Of a stretch of DNA of 64,000 nt, positions 25,341 through 37,800 are shown one piece after another. This DNA comes from Sitta carolinensis (lineage: Eukaryota; Chordata; Aves; Passeriformes; Sittidae): contig JAVUNC010000019.1 in NCBI GenBank assembly GCA_032173965.1, forward strand, positions 11,457,234 through 11,521,233. The letters run 5' to 3'. The position numbers and the translations under genes are program-made. Numbering within the stretch: position 1 is the first letter of the stretch; every line of letters starts with the position of its first letter. A model generated the notes under the pieces. The model was not told where the DNA came from. It ran no database searches and worked only from the letters and a program-made list of their open reading frames with translations.

Positions 25341-28300
25341 AAGAGAGGAAAATGAGCATGTCAATATCTTGACTTCATTGGGAAATACAAAAAGCTGAGC
25401 TGATTTTCCTCAGAAAAAAACCCCACCCATGAAAGAAAAAAACAACAAAGCTCAGCCATGAAAGGTTTTAACTCCTCGTTAGGGCAGGGGCATATCATGC
25501 AGGGACAGGGCTGTGTGCAAGGTGTCCTGTGGCTGGAGGAAGCAATGGGTACCATCCCACACCCATGTTATGGGATCTGCTCCTCGAAGAGACACTAAAG
25601 GTGGATCAAAGCCCTCTCCTCCTTTTGCTTTCATTAATGGGTAATGTAGTAGGATTATTGGCCTGGAAGAGTAATACTGAGAATTTATCAAGACGGTTTC
25701 ATAAAAATGGCATTTTCTCACCAGGAAGTGTTGTTCTGCCTCCAACCCCCCACTCCCTGGTATTGTAATTAAGAAAAGAAAAAGAAACATAGTGAAGGAA
25801 GTGAGCAAATCAGAGAGCTGGGTGATGAGAACAGATAAATTGAACAAGAAAATGCAAATCTCTTGCAGGAAGACAGATTTAAAAGAAAGTTGTTTGCATT
25901 GGGAATCCTGCTAATGCTACAAAAGAGCTCTTACTTCCAGACTCATTGCCCCTGATCATAATGCCTGGTACCTTATCCTTCCCCAAATGCGAGTTGTAGC
26001 CACCGCTTACAATCCCAAAGTGAAAAAAAGAGCAAGCATGATGTCTGTAATGATGAGCACCTTGTTGCAGGCCCTTCAATGGATGGCTAAACTGAAACAC
26101 ATGTGCATTCACGGTCATTGAAATTTAACTGAAGCATGAATTAGTCACCCAACATCTGTACTTCTGTGTTTCACGCTGCCCCAAACCAAGACACAGAGAC
26201 ATTTGATAAAGGGGCTGTCAAAACACAGGCTGACTTGGTACCTACTCTGTTTATCCCAGATAGCTCCTAAGTGTAGTTTTGTTCCCTTTTTAAATATGTA
26301 GGCTTAAAAAAATTCATTGTGGGCATAAAATATTACTCGGTTTCACAGTTCTTCACCGTCTCCTTCGAAAGGGTAGTAGTTTCTTCAGAAAATTCAAGAA
26401 CATCCACCTGTCCTTGTTCAGTTAATTTTTCTCCCTGTGGCAAGTCATATCTCTGCATATGTACAATTATTCAGAGCAATCAGGCATTGTGAAATCCCCT
26501 TGGCAAGAAAAGAAAACAGATGGTTCTAGAAAAAATATTATGCTTTGGGTCACTGACTTAGGTCATGAAGAATAGGACAGTCCCATCACACTTTGGAGCA
26601 ACTCTCCAGCCTTAAAAGGATTTGGGTATTGGAAGTCTCATTCAGAAAAAAAGACAAACACAAAATCAAATTAGTAAGTAATTTGAACTTTATTTGTCAT
26701 GTGTTTCCCCTTTCAAACATTCTAATATAAGTCAGGTTTTGTTTTGGTTTGTTTATCTGTTTTTTTTGTTGGAAATCAAGTCCCACACCACGTTAAACAG
26801 GAGGAAAAAAGGCCTAGAGGCTTGCATCTGAGCAATCCATATTTTTGGCATTCCAAACTAGCACTCTATGTAAAAACAATATTTTTCCCTCAGCTGTCAG
26901 AAGGTAAGAAATGTGGGGCTTTTCTGGAGAGGGATAAGAAATGGCTGGAGCTTTAGAAGAGACATCTGCCAGCCATGCCAGTGTGCCTCCTTTGGGCAGC
27001 AGCAGCATCCCCCAACTCTGTTGTACTTCCTCCAGCATTTTGTGGTGTAGTCACCAAGCAAAGCTCACACACTGTGACCAGCCTTCCTACTTAAACCAGT
27101 TCACAGTGAGGCTCAGGAATTATGAAGGGCTAGAAAACCCTTGGCCACAACATGCTAGTTACACATGTGCAGCCAGAGCCTGACACTCGGAATATCTCTG
27201 AGAAGCACCTGCTATTAAATCATCAGCATTTCTTTATCTGTACAATCCAAAATAAACAGATTGGTCCCCAGAGACCCTCTTGCTCTGCATTTGCCTATGG
27301 TCCTGGCTCATGGTCAGCACACTGTGGCATAGTGTAGGAATATTCCCAGAAAAATAATTTCCAACATGCTGGAGGGAGCAGCAAGGCTGCCTGAAGAGCA
27401 GCCCTCCCTCCAAACCGAACTTTGCTAGCTTTTCATTAAGGTGTCTCAATTGCATTTTCCATCCTGGCCATCAGCAATAAAAGCGTGTGCAGCAGCTGAT
27501 GAGCAGCGTCGGCAGCCCTGGCAAACCCTGCCTGCCACGGTGCTCGTGGCCTTGGTGGCACAGCCCCGGTGCCTATGGGGCCAGAGGGATCAGGGCAGCA
27601 CAGGGCAGGGCACAGGCTGCTCCCAGGCTCGGTGCTGGCCATACCCGTGTGGTGAAAAATCCCAAAATGCTGTCCCGGGCCAGCACTGCCCTGCCCGTAA
27701 GCACCAGCTGACAGCACCCTGAGCCCTTTTTACCTCTGCAGGAGGGGAACTGTCCTGATGCTGCTGGAGAGTTCTCAGGGAGAGCTAAAACTAACCAGGA
27801 GAGACACAGCACAACCTGGGTTCCCCTGAAGGGGCCTTGAGCCCCTTTCCCTTTCCAGACAGGTTCACAGGGGTGCCAGCAGGTGTTTTTGTGCAGTCAG
27901 GGAGGAAAGCCTGTGAGAGGCTCCACAGCACGCTCAGTTTAGATGGAGCTCCTGGCCAAGGTTGCCAGTCCTTTTTTCCACCCCTTTGTGCTGTGAAACA
28001 CCAGGAGGGTGGCTGCTGCCCACAGCAGGGCTGGGAGGGTTGCGGAGATATTTGCCTCCCTGCTGGACATGGGAGCTCTAGGTTTTACAAATTGTTAGGA
28101 GAGAGCTGCCAGCTCATGCTCCTGCCCCCCAGCTGAGGAGCTGCCAGATGGGGAGGAAACAGCCTTTTAGACTCTGCTCTGATCTTTCTCTGGCAGCATC
28201 GATCCTTCAGGCTGACTGGTTGCTGCATGCAAAGCGAGCCTGAAAGCTGCTCTGAATTTAAACAAAGCACAGCTTTTTCTTTGCAGCAGCCTCCCAAAAG

Positions 28301-30447
28301 TCCGATCTCCATCGGGGCACTTCAGCCTTGAAATATCCACTGTAAGACCCTCGCCATTGTTCTCCTAAAGCTTTGTATCACACATGGGTCTGTGACCATT
28401 TGCAACCACTAGAAATGTCACTATTTTTAAGAAAATACAAAAAATCCACTGCGGGTCCAGACCCTTTAATTACAGAAGGACTGGGCAAGGAAGGAAATGG
28501 CTCAGGAGGAATGAGCCATACAAAGAAAGACTGAGAGGATTTCCAGGTGGAAATCTTTTTCCTAGCATCCCACAGAAAACCTGCACAGAGCAGCTGTCAC
28601 ACAGCAGTGCTCACACCATTACAGCCACTGCCGGTGCTACCCCACAGTGCCCTCCCCACTGCCACACCAGCTTCATCATGGACATCATTACTGCCAATTT
28701 ACAACCAGCTTGGAGGGGAGAAGGCGACCCCACAGCTGTTTTACCACCGTGCTGGGGCAGCACCCTCTCCCCACAGGGTGCCTGGTCCCTTGCTGGGCAC
28801 CAGCAGAAAGTTTGCTCTTCACTTGAGAGTGTCTGCTTTTCAACTCGATGTGGGAGCACAACCAGGAGCATGTTGCAACACCACGGGGATTCCCGAGGAG
28901 TCTTTTCTCATCCTACAGTCATGGCTAGACAAGAGAGGACCTCTTCCTAGTGAGAATTCACTAGGGAGAGACAGGAAAGGAAACTCAAGCCACCCTTTTC
29001 TGGCATCACAGGCTGGAGAAAGACGGTCTCCCTTCAGCCAGAGGGGCCAAAACCTGAGGAGGAAGCAGCTAGTGGTCACTGCAAGGACTATCCAGCCTGC
29101 ACAGTAGAGAAACAGGCTCAAAGCAACTCAATTGCTCCCCACCCTGTCCCTGGGGAAAAGACAGCAAGCTCCAAAAAGGCAGACTCTCTCCTACCCTATG
29201 GTCAAACCTGAAGTCCCCAAGTTGCAGCGCTCCTTCCCCAGTTTCTCTTGCAGGAGAAGAAGAATGTACTGCAATCTTCCTAGAAAAAGTGCTGCATACC
29301 TTGCCTCCATGCCTGAGACTTAAAGCCATGGCCCATCTCTGGAGGAATAATAAACTTGTCTTCTGCTGCTGGCTCTGCCTGGCCGTGCTCAAGCCTGTAT
29401 GCCTGTGCCTCACTGAAATCAGCAGCCTGCTCTACAGCAGACAGCTTGGGCAAAGCCTGTACTGGGAAAAGATATGGCTGTAGGAAAAAAAAAACAACCC
29501 AAACAAACCATCTGGACTCTGACCATCACAGCTTCTTGCAGCCAAGGGACACAAAACGGATGCCAACAGCCCTGCAAGGAGGTACAGGGTGTTTGGAGAT
29601 CTGTCTGGGCTGCCACAGGCTCCGCTGGGTTCACTTCCGATCTTGGTGCTGACTCCGTGGTGCAGTTTTGGTAAAACAGCTCCTGGCAGCTGTGAAATTT
29701 ACCTACCAGGGCAGGAAAAGGACCCTTCTGCTGCACTGGCTGCACATCCAAACCGTGGAGGAAGGCTGTAAGTCCAAAGACTGTGTTGCCACTCAGGGCT
29801 GCATAGCGTGACGGCACTTTAAACACTGCTTGGAAAACCCTTGGCTCACTTCCCTGCTCTGGCTCTGCCTGGCTCCTGCTCCCTTTCACCCAGCTCTGCC
29901 ACTCCAAAACAGGCACAGCCTGTTGGCATCCCCTACCCATGACCCTGTAGATCTCCACATCAGGAAAATGATTTCCAGGCCATCAGCATCCTGATTGCAT
30001 CAGTACAAAAAAACATCAAAACCTTTCCAAATATAGTCAGAGGCACAAGCCCTCCATGAAGCCGATCAAGTAAAACACACATCAGGCCACCCTGGTTTCT
30101 GTAAAGAACATTAAAAAGTAAGAATAATTATCAGTCTGCAACTGATTTTTTCCAAGCATCCTATCTCTTCAATGAAACATCCAATCTCCTCCCAGAATTT
30201 CCCCAGCAACTTTCCAAAATAAACAGACAAATAGAGAAAATAAAACATCCCTGGTATAAAATTACATCCACATTGGATGAATTTGGGGGCAGCTTGCAGA
30301 AAATGAGCTTGGAACCGTTTGTCAGGGAGATAACAGTCTTGCTTTTCGTGTGTGGACCAAGTGTCAAGTTATCCCTTTCTCCCACGACTCAAGATCTCAG
30401 CAAGGAAATAAGAAAGCTAGGGAAAATGCTACATTGCTCTGGGACTG

Positions 30448-30530
30448 TTTTTTTTGTTGTTGTTGTTGTTGTTTTTGTTTTGTTATGTTTTGTTTGGTTT
30501 GGTTTTTTGTTTTGTTTGTTGCTTTTTAAA
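30448..30530. repeat. T/G-rich low-complexity tract ((TTG)n, (TTTTG)n)
   Basis: A run of T followed by TTG repeats, then irregular TTTTG and TTTGG units. Simple-sequence DNA without coding character. Confidence 0.85.
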
Positions 30531-33405
30531 CAACTGTCTTCCTACTTGCTGCCGTCTTCAGACACCTGCCTTTGGTCTCTTCTTTATCGAGCCGCATCAG
30601 GCTGTGATTCCTCTTGGGTTCCTGATGCCTTACTCTCTGCCTGTGCATCTCCCTTGCTGATTTAAGCATAGTCTGCCCGTTCTCCATGAGCCAGCCCGAG
30701 GCTGCCTGGCTGGCAGGCTCCCTGTGCCATCTCAGGGCAGCCCTGCATCTCCTCGTGCTCCATGTCCCTGTGCAAAATGGGGAGAGCATCCCCTGTGAGT
30801 GCTGGGAGAATAAAACACTGCTAATAAGCCTGAGGCTCTTGAGCAGCCTGGAGAGAAATATCTGCCCAGAGGTGCCCTAAAGGGGCCAGAAGGGAGGAAT
30901 GAACAGGCCTATTGCTTTCCCCTATGCCTGTGTCTGCTCTTCCCTGTGGGACTGTTTGTAGCTGTGTGTGGGTCTTCTGTGCAGCACGATGCTCCCCTGG
31001 GCTCTGCAGGAACAGAAAGCTTCAAGGGAGAGCAGATAAATTCCCATCCCCAGCTCCCTGCAACCATACAGGGATGAAGAGGTGGAGATGTCCATGGAGA
31101 TGAGTGTGGGGAAAGACTTATGCAAATGCAGGTTGTTGACCTGAGCAATTCAGGTATGGTACTAGATGGGAGCTGGGCAGGTTGGGCTGGGCTGGGGGCT
31201 CACCCTGCCACGCTCCATCCATCTCTGTGACTGCTCTGGCTGGGGAAGGGTGATAGCACCTCCCAGCAGAGCCACATCCAGAGGCACAGCTCTGGCACGG
31301 CTGACTCTAGAGGGAGCTGGATGCTAGTGCCGAGCAGATGGCCAGCTTTTAGACCCCCAGACCTCAGGCAAGGGATTCTAAGCCCAGGTGTGTGCCAGGC
31401 CTTCTTCACCTATCTCAAACACAAGGTTAGCCACCCCTTCCTTCTCCTCAGACTCCCCCGCGTTCTCTGTCTCCTCAGGAGCTCTTTGCAGCACCAAATC
31501 TCACTTCTATTTGTAGCCAGGTCTCCTTAGGAAGCCAGGCACATGAAATCACAGTTTCCATGTCTGTCTGCCTGTTCACATTGCTCCCCCCTCTTTCCAA
31601 TTTCAGTTGAAATCACCAGAGGGATAGAGATAACAGCAAAAGCCAAGTTCTTCCAAGGTTCCTGAAGGCAGCTGGAGAGATACCACTCACACCTTGGCAA
31701 GGGAAAGCCCAGTCAGGGAGCTCAGCCCACAGTGGATGCCAGAGTATCAAGAGCACAGCAGCCTGCAGCAGCCCCAGGTGCAGCCAGGATTTGCACAGCT
31801 GTGTGCACCGATGTCCAGGAGCTGGGAGCAGATCCCAGCACTCTGAGCTTGGATAGAGCTCCAGGTTGTTCCCTGTGCCCGTCGCAAGGAGAGCCACTGT
31901 CACTTGCGCTGTCTATGACCAACCTGTTGGTTGGTTGCCCAGTGATGCTTGGATCTCGCAGGGCACTGGGTTTTATTACAGGATCTAAGTTTCATTAGGA
32001 TGCTGGAGACTAGGGGCTTTTTTCCCAGTGAGGAATCAGGACTGTATCCCTCACAAAGCCAAAGCAGAAACCCAAATTCTGTCCCAGATGCAATGTCGGA
32101 AAATTGCAACCTGAGACTATCAGAACACTGCACAAGGCAGAGAAGTGCCTGTGCCTATACAGCATCATTAAAGGTGCTGTAGAAACTCCCAAGAGCAAGA
32201 ACATAAAACAAAGTTTGTGCCACATCATGTGCAGCAGTGCCAGGAGAGAAGACTAGGTGCAGCCTGGGCAGATACAGGATAGTGAACATTTAAGTTTCAG
32301 GAGCTACTCACAGACAATAGATTATAAAAACCTTAGTGAAAATGAGGGAAGGAGAAGCAAGCAAAGTTTCATCAGGTTAGAACTGTGCTACTCCGTGCTG
32401 GCACTCGGGGATGCTGGACACAGACAGTACATCCAACGTCCTCAGGTATCTCAAATGCAAAACCTGATAGAGAGGAAGCTTTGACCAATGTGGCTCCTCA
32501 GCACTGATTTAGGAGTTGTTCATGTCAACAGAGCTGGTGGGGGCATAAGAGGAGTCAGACAGCTTTCCTGGGAGCTGGTGGGGGATCGTGGCTTGGCTGG
32601 CAGGTGATGGTCCTAGAAATGTTACATTATTTCCCTATTTGGCCTTAACGTCTGTGCTGGACTAGGGACAAAGCTGCTATTGAAGGACCAATCAGAAGGA
32701 AAAGGGGAGAAAGGAACAGTTAATAGACGCTCCCAAAGGATCAAAAGTGCCTTTCTTTGATGATAGCCACGTCCCTGGCCACAGCCATATAGCAGAGCTA
32801 TTTTTTTCCTGGATGCCACCATCACATCAATATGCAAGTGTCCCAGCTTCCCTTTTTTAAACAAAAGCACACCCCCCTTCTCTTTTGCGATGGTGACAAA
32901 GAGCACGTGAACTCCTAGGCAGGTGCCAGGGGAGCACACAGGGAACCCCAGCCCCTCTCAGCCTTCATTTCCATTGCCTGACTTGCGAATTTCCAACATC
33001 TGGGACTGGAGGAATGAACAGGTTCCTGCAAAGCGCAAGCGAAAGGAGCCCTGAAAGCACACGCTTGCACCCACACGCCTGTGACCTTGTGATTTTACTA
33101 CAGCTTTCATTTTCAGACTTCAGTCCTCCCTAGTGCTTGCTGCATTTCTGTAACATTTTGGCAGTTTGCTCTCGCCTTGGAGACAGAGCAGAGTGTGGAG
33201 TTGTTTTGCATGGCTCGGCGGGGAGGGAAGCAACAAGGCTGTGAATAAAGAATTAAACTCAAGATGACGGAAGAACCCCAGCCATGCTTCCACCTAGACA
33301 AAGCCTACGTGATGAGGGCTGCTTAATGCCAGCCCTTAATAACACACGCTGCTCGAGACGAAAATGGGAATTTCGGCGTGGCTGCAGGTGCCTCCGACCA
33401 CTCAC

Positions 33406-33600
33406 CTCGGGAAGCGTTTCCAGGCAGGAAAAGCAGCCCTGCCTGGAGGCACGCAGGCGGAGGCACCGCACCCCGCCGCGCACGGGGGGATGCACCCGAA
33501 AGCCCCCTGGGGAAGGGGATTTGCCTCAGCCCCCTGCCCGACCCCACCTGCCCGGCAATGCCCGGCTCTCGGACTAGGGAGGAACCGACCCCCGCCGCAG
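33406..33600 (-). other. SLC8A1: Candidate non-coding first exon of SLC8A1
   Basis: On the minus strand the sequence CTTCCCGAG is followed by GTGAGT (intron start 33405), a strong donor at the lower edge of the CpG island. A CCAAT box in minus orientation at 33632-33628 would place a start site some 60-100 bases downstream, near 33530-33570. The 5' edge is a guess; only the donor is well supported by sequence. It would join the exon 2 acceptor at 24214 and carry only 5' UTR. Confidence 0.4.
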
Positions 33601-33612
33601 CCGCGCCTCCCG

Positions 33613-33632
33613 TCGCGACATGTCGCGATTGG
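33613..33632. promoter_or_regulatory. TCGCGA-CATG-TCGCGA palindrome overlapping an inverted CCAAT box
   Basis: Positions 33613-33628 form a perfect 16-bp palindrome of two TCGCGA hexamers separated by CATG. The final A begins ATTGG (33628-33632), a CCAAT box on the minus strand (NF-Y type). TCGCGA is the core of the TCTCGCGAGA element found at many CpG-island promoters and bound by BANP; here the flanking TC/GA bases are only partly matched. Confidence 0.6.
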
Positions 33633-33869
33633 CCGCCGGGGGAGGGCGGCGAGCCCCTTCGCCTGCCTGGAGGTGCTGCGGCTGGGTTGTAGAAAGCATT
33701 CCCGGGTGTGTGTTGTGAGCGCGAGCATCCTACCCCCGCCTCCCCATCGGCTCCCGCACGGCTCCGGGTCCCCCACGCCGCCCCCCCGCAGCCTCCCCCG
33801 GCGCTCGGACCGCGGTGCAGGGAGCAGCCTGAGGCTGGGCAGGGTCGGGCGGGGGCCGGGCGGTCGCGG

Positions 33870-33876
33870 TCCTACC
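33870..33876 (-). other. SLC8A1: Second candidate splice donor in the CpG island
   Basis: On the minus strand CGCCAG is followed by GTAGGA, with the intron starting at 33875. It fits the donor consensus and would define an alternative first exon upstream of the 33405 donor. Weaker evidence than that site. Confidence 0.25.
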
Positions 33877-33984
33877 TGGCGGGGTGCGGGAGCGGGCGTC
33901 GCCGGGGCCGGCTCAGCAGCGGCGGGGCATCGCGGCGGGGCGGGCGGCGGAGCCCCGGTGCGCGGCTGCGGCGCGGCGGCGGGC

Positions 33985-34068
33985 GGGAGGGAGACAGAGA
34001 GAGAGGGAGGGAGGGAGGGAGAAGGGAGGGAGGGAGGAAGGGAGGGATGGAGGGATGGATGGAGGGAG

Positions 34069-34118
<50 letters not shown>

Positions 34119-34124
34119 CACACA
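33985..34124. repeat. GGGA-rich polypurine tract joined to (CG)n(CA)n tract
   Basis: From 33985 to about 34068 the plus strand is almost all purine (GGGA/GGAA repeats with some GGAT). At 34069 it changes to alternating CGCGCGCG and then (CA)n with two CG interruptions, ending at 34124. Both halves are simple repeats in the middle of the CpG island. They create misleading open frames such as SLHPSLHPSLPP or HTHTHTHT. Confidence 0.95.
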
Positions 34125-34661
34125 GGCACACAGAGACACAGACACAGGCGCGCCCCGGGGATGCGCTCAGCCGGCCCGCCCCGCAGGCAGCTTGCCCTCC
34201 CTCCGCATCCCTCCGCCGCGAGAGACCCGCCGTTCCTCCTCCTGGGGAGAAGCTTCAGCCCTCCTCCTCCTCGTCCTCTCGCTGCTGGAAATATTTCCCG
34301 AATTCCTCCTCGGATCGAGGGACTTTGAAAGGCAGGGCTGGTTTGCGGACCCACCCCCAGCAGCCCTTCCCTCCCTGCTTGGGGCAGTCCCCAGCTCTGC
34401 CCTGCCTGCCCCTAGCCCTGCCCGTCCTGCTCGGGACAGTCCCCATCCATGCCCTGCCTGCCCCCAGTCCTGCTCTGCCCTGCCCGGGATGGTCCCCATC
34501 CATGCCCTGACTGTCTCCCGCCCAGCCCAGCCTACCCCACCCTGGTCACTCAGCTCCTGTCCACATCCCCCCGGCCGACCTGTAGCCTGCCAAGGCGATC
34601 CTGAACCCATTTGCACCCTTCAGGAGTAGAGAGCCCTGGGAAAGATGGAGAGAACGGAAAC

Positions 34662-34803
34662 GTGTGTGTCTGTGTGTGTCTGTGTGTGCACTGTGTCTGT
34701 CCCCGTGCCCCACAGTGTTGCTCATGGCAGCTGTGGCGAGGCAGGAGGTCAGGAGCATCCCAAGGGGCCCTGGGTTAACGTTCACGCCACGCCCCCCCCC
34801 CCC
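34662..34803. repeat. (TG)n tract and C12 homopolymer
   Basis: A (TG)n run with TC interruptions lies at 34662-34688. A run of twelve C lies at 34792-34803. Both flank the downstream edge of the CpG island and are likely length-variable. Confidence 0.85.
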
Positions 34804-37800
34804 TCTCAGAGTAGTGGCAGCAGGGGTCAGCAGGGGACACGGGGTGACAGGCAAGGAGCATATGGGTTAGCTAGGACCCTCCTGGGACCTGGCCTCGCAT
34901 CTGGACCTGGGTCAGCCGGCAGAGCCTCCTGTCCCCACGGGAGGGTCACTGCGCTCCCGCAGGAAGGCAGCCGCCTGGCGCAGGAGGGCCGTCTGCACCT
35001 CGGGCTGACCAAAGTGTCCTTCCTGTGGGCAATTCCCCTTTCACCATGCCTGAATGACTCCTCCACCCTTCGCTGGCTCCAGCAAGGAGCAGATGAACCC
35101 ATTGTCCCACCCTCCAGGCAAAATTCTGTGACTTTAGGAACTTAAAATAGGACCAGAGCTAATAACACACACTGGCGTGCAAGTACCCAGCGACCTTGAC
35201 GAACCCTCTGTGCCCAGATCCTCAGGTGCGACAAGAACTGTGGGGAAGCAGAGGCATTGTTTTAGCTCCTGTACCCTCTTACACCCTCTCCCTCTTACCT
35301 TGTCAGCTCTGCCTGTAATTTTGGTCACCAGTGGCAAGACAGCAACCCGGAATTTTATCAGTTTACCTATGATTTTCATTTGTGCGTTTCTTACTTGCTT
35401 TCAAAGAAATTTTTTTGGGGAGATTTTTGTGCCACTGTGTCCTTCAACAGAGATGGAAAACTAAATTTCTCTGTTCAGCATGAAGGCTAAGACATGGACA
35501 ATGTCATAAAACTCCTTCGTAAAGCACTTTGTGATGAGCTGACCAACCAACAAACCAGCTACTTATAATTAGTGTTGCAGCAATTATGGATATTATTTAG
35601 TTTTGGTCTCGCTTTAAGAGCTTATTGCCTATATATGGAATGAAAGGCATTTCCATATAAGAATTTGGTTTAGGAAAAAACCCATGATTTTGTGTCCAAT
35701 AGCTAACTCTGATTTTCTGCCTCACCTCTTTTTTATTTAAAACTCTTTAGGGGAGGGATAAGTTTGCATCTGGCCATATGTAGTGGTTTGATGGTACTCA
35801 ATTCTCCCAGCAGGGCCATTGATATGAAATGAGCACAGCTAAATGTGTACAGCATGCACAGTGCTGGGCTCAGGAGCTGAGCAGAGCAGTGGATGTGTAT
35901 CAGTGGCATTTGGTTTGGCAGTGGCTGCAGGATGCAAGGCACTGCACAAGCTGGCATGGCAAAAGGATAGCATGAGCAGGAAAAATTGGCATGGTGGCAG
36001 CAGACACAGTCCATTTTGATGCTTTTCACCCTGCACACTGAAATCCAATCACTGCACCAGTAAGCAGAGGAACTCAAATTTTAGTCATGGAGTTCTCCCT
36101 AAAACTCCCTAATTCCCTCAGTAATGTTGGTGACCTACATCCCAGCTCTTTCAGTGAATCCAATACCAAACTCCTCTGGATCACCACAACTGTGCTAAAT
36201 GGGCATCCACTGGTGAGCTGCCCTCTGAAGAGCCAGGCACTCCCACAGCTGCTCCAAACTCACCTCTCTCCACAGCCTGCAGGGAGTGCTCCTGTCTCCC
36301 AGTGCCTCCTGCTGAGACCCTCAGAAAGGCTGCTTCAGCTCCGGGATTTTCGTGACATTCCAGGGGAGCTGAAGAAAAAAAAAGAGTTTGTCAGTGTTTG
36401 TGGTGATGCTCACTAGTCCATGAACCCTTTGTGCCCACCCAGCCTTACTGGCACTGGGACAGAAAAGGTGAAGCAGCACTATCCCATGTGAACATGAGAG
36501 CACCTTTCATCTGTCTGCTCCAAAAGTGACTGGTTAGGAAGAACACAAGGCTGGGAGGCTTGGAGTAGATGTACTCCACGCCCCAGTCCTTCATACACAC
36601 CTTTCCAGGCACATTTAGACCTTCATTTCTTACAGTCTCCAAAAGAAAGGTGGAGCTGGGCTCTGAAGGAAAGGGTGGAAGTCAGGAAGTGGGAGAGACA
36701 GTGAGCCCAGCTGCTGAGAGGACATGCTGTGTTCCAGGACTGCTCCCCACTGCAGTGGCCATGGTTCACACTGGTTTTTCTCAGCCAAGCTAGCTGAAGT
36801 GGTGGCTGTGACAGAATGGAACTCTGCATGGGCTGTGAAATCTGCTGGGCAAGCTGAGCAAATGCTCCTGCACTCTGCCTGACGCTCTGAGCAAAAATGC
36901 AACAGGACTGCACATGTCCTGATACAGCAAGCTTTGTCACCGTGTGGGCACATCATCCATGCTTCAGCATTCCAGACTGCAGCCCAGACTGTGCTGGGAG
37001 AGGCAGCAGCCTGCTCCAGGTATCTCTACCTGCCTGTCACTCTTTGCAGCCATGCAAGTGAGCACCTACCACTGCAGCCATGCTTACAATCACTAATTAC
37101 TCCTCTCAAAATGATGGAGATTCTCATGCCAGTAGTAGCGAATGGCTCATTCATTCCCTCATTCATTCATGCCCACCCACAGCTCTCTCTGACAGCAGCC
37201 TGCATCTCTCTGCAGTTGCTGGAGGAGGTTTCTGGGTATTGTCTGCAATTCTTCCTGGCAAAGGATGGGGTTAGTGGGCTGTGGAGCCTTGAGCACAGGA
37301 CAGAATGGTGCAGGCCCAGTTCTCTGCGCAGGGCCTTGTGGAAAAAGACATCTGAACCACTGCACAGTTGGGAGGAGGGGGACACAAAGCCTGAGGCACC
37401 TTTTCATTGAAACATTTCTGCCTTATACTCCCTGTAAGAGACAAGATGTCAGGGCAATGCTCAGCTCAGCCAAAGCATGTTCATCTCCGAGGAGCCATCT
37501 ACCACCCTTTTTGTCCCTCTTTGGAAAGTCTCCTCACTGGTATGCTTTGATCTCAGATGATGCTGGAGGATAACCAGTGAGTCTGCTTTGGCTGGTTATC
37601 TCTGGTCGTGGTTTTCCTCGAGTCCCTCGGAGATGCCAGAGAGGTCCTGCAGAAGCAGATGGGTTGTCACCTCTGCTTGCCATCCATCTGTCTTTGCTCC
37701 TCGCTGCAGCAGACTTGAGCATGCGCTCCCTGAACATTCTCTGGCTCTCCTATGCATGTTCTTGGCAGAGACCTGGAGATCCCTGGAGAGTGGTGTTTCT

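Larger units (their letters stand above)
24215..33405 (-). other. SLC8A1: Probable SLC8A1 intron 1 (CpG-island exon to exon 2)
   Basis: This 9.2-kb interval lies between the exon 2 acceptor and the best splice donor in the CpG island. I see no coding exon in it. The numerous short open frames show no domain signatures, codon structure or splice context. It contains a possible regulatory block near 25.1-25.3 kb and a T/G-rich tract near 30.5 kb. If SLC8A1 also uses kidney- or heart-type first exons, a small untranslated exon could be hidden here and would not be recognisable by eye. Confidence 0.55.
33400..34320 (-). promoter_or_regulatory. SLC8A1: CpG island, candidate SLC8A1 promoter region
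   Basis: This is the only stretch of the window with dense CpG dinucleotides, strongest from about 33440 to 33990. It contains Sp1-type GC boxes (GGGCGG at 33644-33649, GGGGCGGGC at 33937-33945), an inverted CCAAT box and TCGCGA motifs, but no TATA box. It lies 9.2 kb upstream of exon 2 on the correct side for the minus-strand gene. Mammalian SLC8A1 has separate cardiac, renal and brain first exons, and the brain one has a GC-rich, TATA-less promoter, so this island could be its counterpart. It could also drive a divergent or antisense transcript on the plus strand, as SLC8A1-AS1 does near the human gene. Assignment by position and composition, not by transcript data. Confidence 0.6.

Noticed and set aside
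33364..34629. A 421-codon plus-strand open frame and a 247-codon minus-strand frame across the CpG island
   Set aside because: High G+C and the GGGA and CA simple repeats remove stop codons. The product is low-complexity (HTHTHT, REGGREG) with no domain, and the same region is open in several frames.
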